The notes under the pieces are model-generated. The model was given only the letters and a program-made list of their open reading frames with translations. It was not told the DNA's origin and did no database searches. From the NCBI GenBank assembly GCA_903921365.1, contig CAIXPS010000023.1, positions 1 through 64,000 of the forward strand: 64,000 nucleotides of DNA, written 5' to 3'. This DNA is from an uncultured bacterium (GTDB lineage Bacteria > Chloroflexota > Anaerolineae > J036 > Brachytrichaceae). This document shows, piece by piece, positions 50,276-57,795 of the stretch (position 1 is the stretch's first letter; every line of letters begins with the position of its first letter). The translations under genes were made by a program, and so were the position numbers.

Positions 50276-52120
50276 CTACGTGATTTCCAATGCGCCATTG
50301 TTTATGTTGACCGCAGGCCCACTGATGGCGACTTGACCAGCACTTGTCTTGAGCGTCGCCGAAGCCGTTCCCTCGGCAGTAAGTGTGGCTGCCGCTTTTA
50401 TGGCAATCGTTGAATCCGAATCGAGCTTTACCCCGGCAGTCGCCTTCATATTCAAGTTGCCGGTTGCCTCAATCTTGGCGTCCTGCATTGCCTTAACGGA
50501 GAAGTTCTTGCACTCGATTGCCAGATCGCCGGTCGTTGACTTAAAGGTGATGTTTCCTTTCATCTCCATATTGAGCACACCCTGTGTCGATGTAATCTCA
50601 ATTTTGTTCATGCTTTTGTCCACGATCGAGATGCCAGGCGTGCTTGGTGAATCATCGAATGTCACCGTATGCCCGGAAGGCGTCTTGAAGACGCGCTTCG
50701 TGACCTTTCCTCCAAGAACGATAGTATTACTGAGCACAGGAGGCTTGTCACGCCCATTCCATACAGAACCGATAATATAGGGCGAGTTCACATCGCCCTG
50801 CCCGAAGGCGACCAGAACCTCGTCATTCACTTCAGGAATGATCATCAACCCCATTGAAGGCCCGGCCATGGGCGTGGCTACCGGGATGTAATCGCTGGAG
50901 ATAGGCATGTCCGCCTGAAGAAACGGATAATTCACTTTCACACGCCCAAGACCAAGAGGGTCCAGGTTATTGCTGACGATCCCGACAACAACGCCATAAA
51001 CCTTGCCGGGCTGAGTGGATTGACCGGACACCAACTGGTTGAATGTTTTTGGCTCGGCGCCATCCGCGCGGAATTTTGTCAGATACCCATGCTCGTCGTA
51101 GACATGGGTTACGGCTGTGATGAAATAGGGGCCTCCGTATTTCAGGCCTACGCCTGTTATTAGCGCCGTGCCCCCGGCTTTGATGCCTGGGTTACCCGGC
51201 GCAACACCCTCTGCCTGCAGGAAATCGGCAGCCACTTTCCCGGCCTCGGCAGTCGCAGCCAGCATTGCTTCGGCCACATTTCCAGCCGCGGCATTCGTAG
51301 TCACGTTTTTAGCACTGGATGCAAAAGCTTTTGATGCGCCCAACTCAACCAGCAGCGCGGCACCTCCCTGTGTGGAGGGTAGCACGGGCGACATCCCCTT
51401 TACGGGCTGTTTCATCAGCGGGTCCCAGGCAGTAACCACTGCCTGGCTGACTTGTGCTGCGCTCGCAACCCGTGGGTGGAAGCTTTGCAGATCCTTGTTC
51501 CATTCGAGCAGCACAGGCGCCCCTATTGGAATGCCACTTTTCTTAAACTGCACGACACCGAGCTCGTTCATGAACAAGTTATAGCCCACGCGATTCGCCA
51601 GCATGCGCAGGAATTCCATATCCGTCATGTTGTTTTGCAGTTCAAATTGACGGAGACCTGGAACCGGCATCACTGCGCCCATCAATCCAGATGCCGCCAG
51701 CACCTGTTGAACTATTGTGCCGATGGGCATCATTAGATACGTTTTTGTTTTCCGACCCCGATGCAGGCGGTGTGTTTTGTCGTACCCGCGCACAACCAAC
51801 ACCGCTGTGCCGTCAGCATTAAAGTGCGGTTCAAGCGCCGTGACCTCGCCTTTGATTAACACTCCCGGTATGCTTGGCAGCGGCGGCGGTGTTTCAGACA
51901 TTCCCTGCTTTGTGGCAGTGATCGAGACCATAGACCCGACCTTAAACATCGGACTGTCGATAGCAGGGAAAGTGACCAGCCTGGGATCTTCTGCAATGTG
52001 GATCTCAAACATACTCGGCATGTGCATGCTGGTATCGACCACAACGCGCACGACTTGATCTGCCACCATCGGTGACAATGGCATCCCATTCACGCTGATG
52101 CTGAAGTTACCTAGACCCAA
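50276..52120 (-). CDS. eCIS central spike, VgrG-like (Afp8-type)
   Basis: This 614-aa protein corresponds to gp27/gp5-like spike proteins. Hallmarks are the N-terminal gp27-like domain (FEIHIAEDPRLVTFPAIDSPMFKVGS), the OB-fold (VYGVVVGIVSNNLDPLGLGRVKVNYPFL, with DVNSPYIIGSVWNGRDKPP) and a C-terminal beta-helix of short repeats (MNKIEITSTQGVLNMEMKGNITFKS). The start is TTG 52120 with CAGGAG 7 bases upstream; no ATG fits better. It lies 53 bp from the LysM gene and 17 bp from the PAAR-like gene. Confidence 0.9.
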   Translation of the reverse strand: MGLGNFSISVNGMPLSPMVADQVVRVVVDTSMHMPSMFEIHIAEDPRLVTFPAIDSPMFKVGSMVSITATKQGMSETPPPLPSIPGVLIKGEVTALEPHFNADGTAVLVVRGYDKTHRLHRGRKTKTYLMMPIGTIVQQVLAASGLMGAVMPVPGLRQFELQNNMTDMEFLRMLANRVGYNLFMNELGVVQFKKSGIPIGAPVLLEWNKDLQSFHPRVASAAQVSQAVVTAWDPLMKQPVKGMSPVLPSTQGGAALLVELGASKAFASSAKNVTTNAAAGNVAEAMLAATAEAGKVAADFLQAEGVAPGNPGIKAGGTALITGVGLKYGGPYFITAVTHVYDEHGYLTKFRADGAEPKTFNQLVSGQSTQPGKVYGVVVGIVSNNLDPLGLGRVKVNYPFLQADMPISSDYIPVATPMAGPSMGLMIIPEVNDEVLVAFGQGDVNSPYIIGSVWNGRDKPPVLSNTIVLGGKVTKRVFKTPSGHTVTFDDSPSTPGISIVDKSMNKIEITSTQGVLNMEMKGNITFKSTTGDLAIECKNFSVKAMQDAKIEATGNLNMKATAGVKLDSDSTIAIKAAATLTAEGTASATLKTSAGQVAISGPAVNINNGALEIT

Positions 52121-52173
52121 GTCTTGACTCCTGTTTGCCTGACAGAGGTGAAATTAGATAATTCATCCTGTCC

Positions 52174-52953
52174 TTATTCTTCGGGTAGAGGAAGCAGCTT
52201 TAGAATCTGACCCGCTTTCAGATCACGCGGGTTCATCATATTGTTCGTCTTGGCTATATGACGCCAGTGGGCGGGATCGCCATAATTTTGTGCCGCAATC
52301 CAGTCCAATGTCTGACCTTCGGTGACCACCCAGATGCTGCGCGCCTCTGAGCGCGAAGTCGGGTTCTGAAATGGCAGCATGCTCGATACGGCCACGAACT
52401 CAACTTCCGCCTCTGCGCGAATCGGGGTTCCCTCGGGCAGGAACATCGTGAATTTGATCGACACATCCGGGATGTACGCAGTAAATGCCATCGTCAATGA
52501 CAGCGAGAAACCACCCCAGATAAACTTCACCAGCGATGGTCGCTCCGATCCATACAGCTTGGTCAGTGGATTTATGAGCGTCAGCGCAACCAGCAAGTCG
52601 GTGTAGAACCGCACGTCGGTGTAACCAATCGCCGATGTGTCGAAGAAGAGCGACATCTTCAATTTAGGCGCTTCGCCACCCTCAAAGTGCGCCTTTGGCA
52701 CGTTGCGCTTGGCCACTTTGGGCGTGGTCGAACCTGCGCCAGACTCACTGACTTTCTTTTCGTCACTGCTCCATTTCGCGCCTTTGCTGAAGGTGATCTC
52801 TGATGGATTGAACTGACAAGGCACCGTGATAAACGGGGGATCAACGCTGACAATGAGCGCTTTCACCGGCACATGCCCGGATCGCAGCATACGACTCGCG
52901 CGGTTTACATTGATATTCAATGTGGTATTCAAATTGACAGTCGGTAATGACAT
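52174..52953 (-). CDS. eCIS inner baseplate hub protein with LysM domain (Afp7-type)
   Basis: The N-terminal part of this 259-aa protein (VKALIVSVDPPFITVPCQFNPSEITFSKGAKW) is the CIS tube/hub fold that joins the tube to the spike, and the C-terminus is a LysM domain (WVVTEGQTLDWIAAQNYGDPAHWRHIAKTN). This pairing is characteristic of Afp7/gp53-like proteins. AGGAGAG lies before the ATG. It precedes the VgrG gene, as in other eCIS loci. Confidence 0.9.
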   Translation of the reverse strand: MSLPTVNLNTTLNINVNRASRMLRSGHVPVKALIVSVDPPFITVPCQFNPSEITFSKGAKWSSDEKKVSESGAGSTTPKVAKRNVPKAHFEGGEAPKLKMSLFFDTSAIGYTDVRFYTDLLVALTLINPLTKLYGSERPSLVKFIWGGFSLSLTMAFTAYIPDVSIKFTMFLPEGTPIRAEAEVEFVAVSSMLPFQNPTSRSEARSIWVVTEGQTLDWIAAQNYGDPAHWRHIAKTNNMMNPRDLKAGQILKLLPLPEE

Positions 52954-52970
52954 GATCTCTCTCCTGAAAG

Positions 52971-55904
52971 CTAAAGCCCTCGCTGTCGTTCACGTTCAAC
53001 AACCAGCATGCGCTTGATCAGCGGCATAATGGCGACTGCCAACTGGTCAATATTCGGCCTGATGACCTGAGTCGGCGCACTCGCTTGTTCGCTTGTTGCT
53101 ATTCTCGGCGTCGACGCGTCATCCGTGCTGAGCTCTCGTCTGACATCCGCGTCAGCGTCTTTCGATACCTTCTCCGGCGTCAGCGGTTTTCGTAAGACAA
53201 GGGAAGGCTTGCTCTCCGGTGCGCTCAGGCGTTTGATTTCAATTTCCGGGTCTCGACGCGGCGCAACAGGCGGCTCTTTTGGCGCAACACTGCGCTGCAG
53301 CAACGGCATGCTTAGCGCGGTCGCCTCACTCGTGCGCGCCATTGCGGGCGTGTTTGACCGCTGTACTCGGAAATCGGTTCCTGTAACAATTTGATGTTCA
53401 CCTACCGCAGCCTGTGTCTCTGCGCCCGCAGCTTCACGCACCTGAGGAAGCACAACCTCTAAGGGGCTCGGTCCGGACGAAGGGACAGATCGGTCGAACC
53501 CCCTTTGGACTGCCGGCATGCGTAACGGCAGAGCGCCGGGCTGTGTCGCCAGCTTAATAGCACTGGCCGGACGCCGTTGTGCCGCCTGCCTGACTTGAGG
53601 TTTTACATTTTGTAGAGGCTCGCTGCTTTCAACCTCGGCGGCGCCTGCGTCCTGACCCGCGTTCATGCTGCGCTGGAGTGCGGGCAGCCCAGCCGGTGAC
53701 ACACTGTCGCCATCACTTGCCGCAGGTTGAGTGAAAGACAGCGTATCTAATGGTTCGACAGATCGCATCACGGATGTTTCTGCGGATCGAGTCACCTGCG
53801 TATCCACTGACCGCGCAACAGGAGGTTCGCCGGATTGAGGCGCGCTGAAGGTAGACGCTGGCGCAGTATCTGTAGTCCGCTGGATCGCCGGCCGGCGCGC
53901 CAGCGGGCGCTGAGTTAAGGGCATGGTGAGATTCTGCTCTGCCCGCGCAATGGTGTGCGCTTCAAAACTCGGCGCTTTCTCAGAGTGTGAGCGTTGAATC
54001 GACTCAGGCGGCGGCGTGCTTAGCGAAGCAAATGTTTCAGGTTCAGTAGCCACATGCGCACTTGGAGCTCCCGACTCAGGTTCCTGCGATGCGGGCTGAG
54101 GCGGGAACGTTGTGTGACCGGCTGGCTTCCGTTGAGTAACGGGTTGAGCCGGCGGCGGCTCAATAGCAGACTCGACAGTGTTGGTGTTGTCGGTATCACC
54201 GTGTGATGGCGTCTGACGTTCAACAAGCTTACGCTGTACGGTGTCTGTGTGTTGCTCCGTCACAACCGGCGGGTCACTACTGATCGTCGGATTAGCGCTT
54301 TCCACTTGCATGTGTGGTTGTGGCGCCGCGGGAACATCATCCACAACTTCTTGTTTGCGTTGCACAGGAGGAGCCGAAATCACTGGCGGCGTTGCAACAA
54401 CCTCTTCAGTTGGCCCCATTGTGACTTTACGTTGCAGCGGCGCCGCTTGTGGTGACTTTGCCAATTGCGGCGACTCTGCTGACAGTGGCAACTGCGCCGA
54501 TCGTGGCGTCTCTACCGACTGTGGCGCTACATTAGCGGCCGAAGATTCTACTGCCGAATCTGCCAGTTCCACCGGCTGACGCACTTCAGGCGTCGATGCC
54601 GGCTGAATAGCGTCCATCTCGCTGATTTTTCTTCTGATCACCGGTGACGAAGGTTCTGAGGGCGTCGCAGGCGCATCTTCACTTCTACCCTCTCCACCCT
54701 CTGACCTTCTGCCCTCTGATCTGGGTTGTGAAATGGACTCAGCAGGAGGCGGACTGGCTATTGGTTTTGGCGCCGCCTGAGCGCGTTGTGCCTGAGATGC
54801 GCGAACCTGCCTCATCCTCTGCAACGGTGTATATTCACCGTTCGGCCCTGTCGGCTGGGCGACATATGGCGCATCCATCTGCGTTTCGCCCCGGTTTACA
54901 CTGGCGGCGGGCGCGCGTTGGAGGGTCGGCCTGTTTATCTGCGCAGGCATCGACTTCACTGAAGAGTCATCAGCACTTTGATTGGGCGACTCAATCCGAC
55001 GCTGCACGGGTGTGCCTGCAGAACGACTCAGTGGCGTTTCTGGTGGTTCAATAGTGCCGGACTCGCCGTTGTCCACTTTCCGCTGAATGAGATGCGGCGC
55101 AGTTGTCTCAGGCGGTTCGCCGGCGGCGGCGTCCGGTATCCTGCTCAACATCTGCTCATTGCGTGTGGCAAGCGCAACTGGATCAATTTCTTCCACACGC
55201 GCCACACGGCGCACTTGATTCAAGCTGGGGCGAGGTGGGTTTACAAGCTTCGGCTGCGCCGCCTCGACGTTGCGCCGCGCGGAGGCCAGACTGGATTGCA
55301 GCGTGGCGCGCACATCCGCCATGCTCGGCCTCACTGTCGTGGGATCATCCGCTTTGCGCTGCACACTCGCCGTCGGTGGAGTCGATGTCGTCCTCTGTAG
55401 CGCATCAGACGACGCAGAAGCAGCAGAATTTCCGGGACCAAATGGCTCAAATGTCCGTGAGCCAGTCCCATCAACCATTCCCTGTGCGGTTGGCTCACTT
55501 CGAGTCAGCCCATCGGCGAGTGGCATTGATGTCGCATCATCAACACCCTGTCTTTGCGCGCCTGCAACAGGCTGATGCTTTGTCATCATTGGTGTGAAGC
55601 GATTGCTGATGGAATCCGTAAATCGACTGACCATGCCGGGCTGCAAAGAACCCAGATCAAGATGCAAGGCAGTTGACTTATCGGCTTGACGCTGCGCGCG
55701 CCGCATCAGGCGGTTCGTGTTTTGCGAGGATGCAGGCAATGGACTCGCCGTTATTGCGCCTTTTACGGTGTTTGTAGCCATCGCGCGTTGTACCCATGGC
55801 GACACGGCATTCCGCGCCTTGCGCTGAACGGACAACATCGCGCGTTCGATAAAACGCGGCGTCGGGTCAGTTGGCGGTCTGGAGGGTGGCTGATCCATAG
55901 TCAT
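52971..55904 (-). CDS. Large disordered Pro/Ser/Gln-rich eCIS protein with repeated QR motifs
   Basis: Nearly all of this 977-aa protein is predicted to be unstructured (rich in Pro, Ser, Ala, Thr, Gln and Glu). About twenty short motifs of the form (V/L/I)QR(K/R/S/A), such as VQRKAD, IQRKVD, LQRSMN and LQRSVA, occur at intervals of about 30-60 residues. The last about 25 residues form a helix (DQLAVAIMPLIKRMLVVERE) that resembles the 50-aa protein encoded at 56476. It lies between tube 2 and the LysM hub gene, an Afp6-like position. No known family is recognised. It could be a tape-measure substitute, a cargo-loading scaffold or a filler protein. Confidence 0.7.
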   Translation of the reverse strand: MTMDQPPSRPPTDPTPRFIERAMLSVQRKARNAVSPWVQRAMATNTVKGAITASPLPASSQNTNRLMRRAQRQADKSTALHLDLGSLQPGMVSRFTDSISNRFTPMMTKHQPVAGAQRQGVDDATSMPLADGLTRSEPTAQGMVDGTGSRTFEPFGPGNSAASASSDALQRTTSTPPTASVQRKADDPTTVRPSMADVRATLQSSLASARRNVEAAQPKLVNPPRPSLNQVRRVARVEEIDPVALATRNEQMLSRIPDAAAGEPPETTAPHLIQRKVDNGESGTIEPPETPLSRSAGTPVQRRIESPNQSADDSSVKSMPAQINRPTLQRAPAASVNRGETQMDAPYVAQPTGPNGEYTPLQRMRQVRASQAQRAQAAPKPIASPPPAESISQPRSEGRRSEGGEGRSEDAPATPSEPSSPVIRRKISEMDAIQPASTPEVRQPVELADSAVESSAANVAPQSVETPRSAQLPLSAESPQLAKSPQAAPLQRKVTMGPTEEVVATPPVISAPPVQRKQEVVDDVPAAPQPHMQVESANPTISSDPPVVTEQHTDTVQRKLVERQTPSHGDTDNTNTVESAIEPPPAQPVTQRKPAGHTTFPPQPASQEPESGAPSAHVATEPETFASLSTPPPESIQRSHSEKAPSFEAHTIARAEQNLTMPLTQRPLARRPAIQRTTDTAPASTFSAPQSGEPPVARSVDTQVTRSAETSVMRSVEPLDTLSFTQPAASDGDSVSPAGLPALQRSMNAGQDAGAAEVESSEPLQNVKPQVRQAAQRRPASAIKLATQPGALPLRMPAVQRGFDRSVPSSGPSPLEVVLPQVREAAGAETQAAVGEHQIVTGTDFRVQRSNTPAMARTSEATALSMPLLQRSVAPKEPPVAPRRDPEIEIKRLSAPESKPSLVLRKPLTPEKVSKDADADVRRELSTDDASTPRIATSEQASAPTQVIRPNIDQLAVAIMPLIKRMLVVERERQRGL

Positions 55905-55924
55905 AACTGGCTTAGAAACGGCAT

Positions 55925-56473
55925 TTAGAGGGCATGGGTCTCTTCTGCGCTCAAGTTAATCCCGTGATGTGCGATCTCAATCGTTTCCAGGGCGACCTGT
56001 AAAGTCTCGGTGCTGAGATCGGCGCCCGACCACTTTACAGGAAAGGCTTCGAACACGTCCCATTGTTTTACTTTCTTTAATTCACCATTGCCAAGAATGA
56101 TCGAAAAGTTAATGCGCTTCACTTTGCCGTCATACAGGCCAGCCATGTACCAATCCCACAGTTCGCGGGTATACGTGATGCCCCGGCGCAACGTGATATT
56201 CGAGTAGCTGGTTCGTCCAGGCAACTTATACACAAAATCGTTTGTGCCGCCTTCCTGATACTCTTTCACCTCGCGCGTCATATCCAGACCGGAGCATTCC
56301 GTGAACTCAGCTGTGACAATCCCGCTGATCTCAACATAGAACCGGAATGCCTGCGCCGGCGGTTTCGCCCCGCTGCTGGATCCGCTGACGAAATCCTCGC
56401 TCATCCGGTACATCGCTCGATCACTGCGCTGTTGTTGGAGCTGCTCCTGAGACGGTGTTTTAAAACCTGTCAC
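55925..56473 (-). CDS. eCIS inner tube protein 2 (gp19-like, Afp5-type)
   Basis: This 182-aa T4 gp19-like tube protein has FYVEISGIVTAEFTECSGLDMTREVKEYQEGG near the N-terminus and TSYSNITLRRGITYTRELWDWYMAGLYDGKV, the family core that forms hexameric rings. It uses GTG 56473 as start, 2 bp after the 50-aa ORF and with AGGAGG 9 bases upstream. It has a longer N-terminal tail than tube 1, which suits a role as the baseplate-proximal tube initiator. Confidence 0.88.
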   Translation of the reverse strand: MTGFKTPSQEQLQQQRSDRAMYRMSEDFVSGSSSGAKPPAQAFRFYVEISGIVTAEFTECSGLDMTREVKEYQEGGTNDFVYKLPGRTSYSNITLRRGITYTRELWDWYMAGLYDGKVKRINFSIILGNGELKKVKQWDVFEAFPVKWSGADLSTETLQVALETIEIAHHGINLSAEETHAL

Positions 56474-56475
56474 GG

Positions 56476-56628
56476 TTAATTCCTCCTGCCTGAACGTTCA
56501 TTCTCGATAACCAGTTCTCTCAATAGCAATTGATAGACGCGTTCCGCCAGTTTATCGAGATCCACAGCTTCAGGATTGGTCACAACCACGATTTCAGTGT
56601 TCTGTGATCCACTTGTCGATTCTGTCAT
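56476..56628 (-). CDS. Small 50-residue eCIS protein
   Basis: The ORF runs from ATG 56628 to TAA 56476 and encodes an acidic N-terminal half and an amphipathic helix (DKLAERVYQLLLRELVIENE). This helix resembles the C-terminal helix of the 977-aa protein, and such helices end other eCIS-associated proteins. Its stop lies 2 bp before the GTG of tube 2 and its coding sequence contains that gene's AGGAGG, so they are probably coupled. The function is unknown; it may be a docking or adaptor peptide. Confidence 0.65.
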   Translation of the reverse strand: MTESTSGSQNTEIVVVTNPEAVDLDKLAERVYQLLLRELVIENERSGRRN

Positions 56629-56657
56629 TTGACACGCTCACCAAAAAGCTTCACTCT

Positions 56658-56834
56658 TCAAGCCTGCGGACGACTCGCGGCGTCATTCAACCTGCGATTG
56701 ATACCAGCCACCTGCTTCACCCATTGTTGCCGCTCTTCATGCTCCAGGCTCATGATGTCGTCGATCGGCCAATGAAAGTGATATGCCAGATAGGCTACCT
56801 CCTCTTGCAGGCGGTCGGAGGGGTAGCCTACGAT
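56658..56834 (-). CDS. DUF6760-like small eCIS protein, probably made by -1 frameshift from the chaperone gene
   Basis: The 58 codons ATC to TGA (56658-56660) encode VGYPSDRLQEEVAYLAYHFH, then WPIDDIMSLEHEERQQWVKQ and an ending VAGINRRLNDAASRPQA, the recognisable pattern of the short DUF6760 family found in eCIS loci. No ATG, GTG or TTG is available upstream in this frame before its stop codon at 56865-56867. The frame enters directly from the chaperone gene by a -1 shift at the heptamer G GGG GGA (56840-56834), so it is most easily explained as the extension of that protein, like gpGT of lambdoid phages. Initiation at a non-standard ATC is the alternative. Confidence 0.7.
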   Translation of the reverse strand: MVGYPSDRLQEEVAYLAYHFHWPIDDIMSLEHEERQQWVKQVAGINRRLNDAASRPQA

Positions 56835-56840
56835 CCCCCC
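56790..56840 (-). promoter_or_regulatory. Putative programmed -1 ribosomal frameshift signal
   Basis: The slippery heptamer G GGG GGA (56840-56834) ends 3 codons before the zero-frame stop. A hairpin follows: GTAGGCTACC (56831-56822) pairs with GGTAGCCTAT (56799-56790) over 10 bp (one G-U), and CCTC (56821-56818) can pair with GAGG inside the loop. Spacer and stem lengths fit a -1 frameshift site. Confidence 0.65.
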
Positions 56841-57196
56841 AGTTCCGCCAGATCCACATCGAACTTAGCGTTACATTCGGGGCAGGTCATCGTGATGATA
56901 CTCTTTCCCTGTTCATTAATCTGTCGATACAAGGTCTGGAGATATGCCAAGTCCGCGGCATATAGATTCTCGATCACATTCGTCGATATATTTGGCAAGG
57001 CGCCCAGTCGAACCACCACGCGCGCCAGCAGGATAATTGCCAGGTACGCCTGGTTGGAGCGCACGCGCAAGTCGCGCAACGGAGCGATTTCGTCCATTGC
57101 CGTAGCGAGACGCATCACGCCTTCCCTGTGAACGGCGCCGTCCTGGTCCACAAATCCAATGGGCAGCGTAAACTCAAACTCTGTCTGTGGCCTCAT
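56828..57196 (-). CDS. Tail assembly chaperone-like eCIS protein (Mu gp41/FluMu-type)
   Basis: This 122-aa protein begins MRPQTEFEFTLPIGFVDQDG and has VMRLATAMDEIAPLRDLRVRSNQAYLAIILLARVVVRLG, the family pattern of Mu gp41-like tail assembly chaperones that hold the tape measure during tail assembly. A Cys pair (MTCPECN) near the C-terminus may bind zinc. The frame ends with LGGS and TAG at 56828-56830. I start at ATG 57196 because the longer frame uses a TTG. It lies directly downstream of tube 1, the same place phage chaperones occupy, and ends in the frameshift site described separately; the predicted -1 fusion covers 56658-57196. Confidence 0.8.
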   Translation of the reverse strand: MRPQTEFEFTLPIGFVDQDGAVHREGVMRLATAMDEIAPLRDLRVRSNQAYLAIILLARVVVRLGALPNISTNVIENLYAADLAYLQTLYRQINEQGKSIITMTCPECNAKFDVDLAELGGS

Positions 57197-57279
57197 AGTT
57201 ATTCTCAATGACCTTTACGTAAACCAGCCGGCAACGGCGACTGTTGATTCGGTTGCCGACTGGTTACACGATACTGATT

Positions 57280-57729
57280 TTAGATCTTGACGCGCTTCAT
57301 GCCCTCATGCGCCAGCGTCAGGTCTTCGATGCCGAAGTCATTGCCATCCGCTTTGACTTCCGGGCCAGTGACCTTCACCGGCCAGGCATTAATAAAGTCC
57401 CACTGCGCGCGCGGGGTGTAATCGCGATCGAACATGATGATGGAGCAGTTCGTGCGTGCTTCCTTCAACTTGCCCTGAATCACCTTTTCGCGCCAATCCC
57501 AGATGTCGAGATTGTCGGTCATGCCGCGCTTCAGCGTGACATCGTTCCACTTCATGCGGCCAGGGACTTTGCGAATGTGATCATGACCTTTCGCGTCCAC
57601 GACCTTGTGCTCGATCACTTCATGCTCAGAACCAATCCCGCTGACTTCTGTGAAGTAACCTGTAAGCTTGCCGCCCAGTTCGAGCGCAAATTGAAAACCA
57701 ACCAAAGGATCAGGAATTTCAGTTGCCAT
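57280..57729 (-). CDS. eCIS inner tube protein 1 (gp19-like, Afp1-type)
   Basis: This 149-aa gp19-like tube protein contains GFQFALELGGKLTGYFTEVSGIGSEHEVIEHK and IRKVPGRMKWNDVTLKRGMTDNLDIWDWREKV, the core tube fold. It is shorter at the N-terminus than tube 2, consistent with the main tube subunit. GAGGTG lies before the ATG, and the sheath gene lies 66 bp upstream. Many copies per particle are expected. Confidence 0.9.
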   Translation of the reverse strand: MATEIPDPLVGFQFALELGGKLTGYFTEVSGIGSEHEVIEHKVVDAKGHDHIRKVPGRMKWNDVTLKRGMTDNLDIWDWREKVIQGKLKEARTNCSIIMFDRDYTPRAQWDFINAWPVKVTGPEVKADGNDFGIEDLTLAHEGMKRVKI

Positions 57730-57795
57730 TTGTATTCACCTCATTCAACAAACCAGTAATCTGGTTTTGAAACGAATTACCAATAACGTTCCCAC

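Noticed and set aside
52971..55904. A CRISPR array or DNA repeat in the QR-rich gene
   Set aside because: The repetition is only in the protein motif; the DNA units vary and have no fixed length or spacers.
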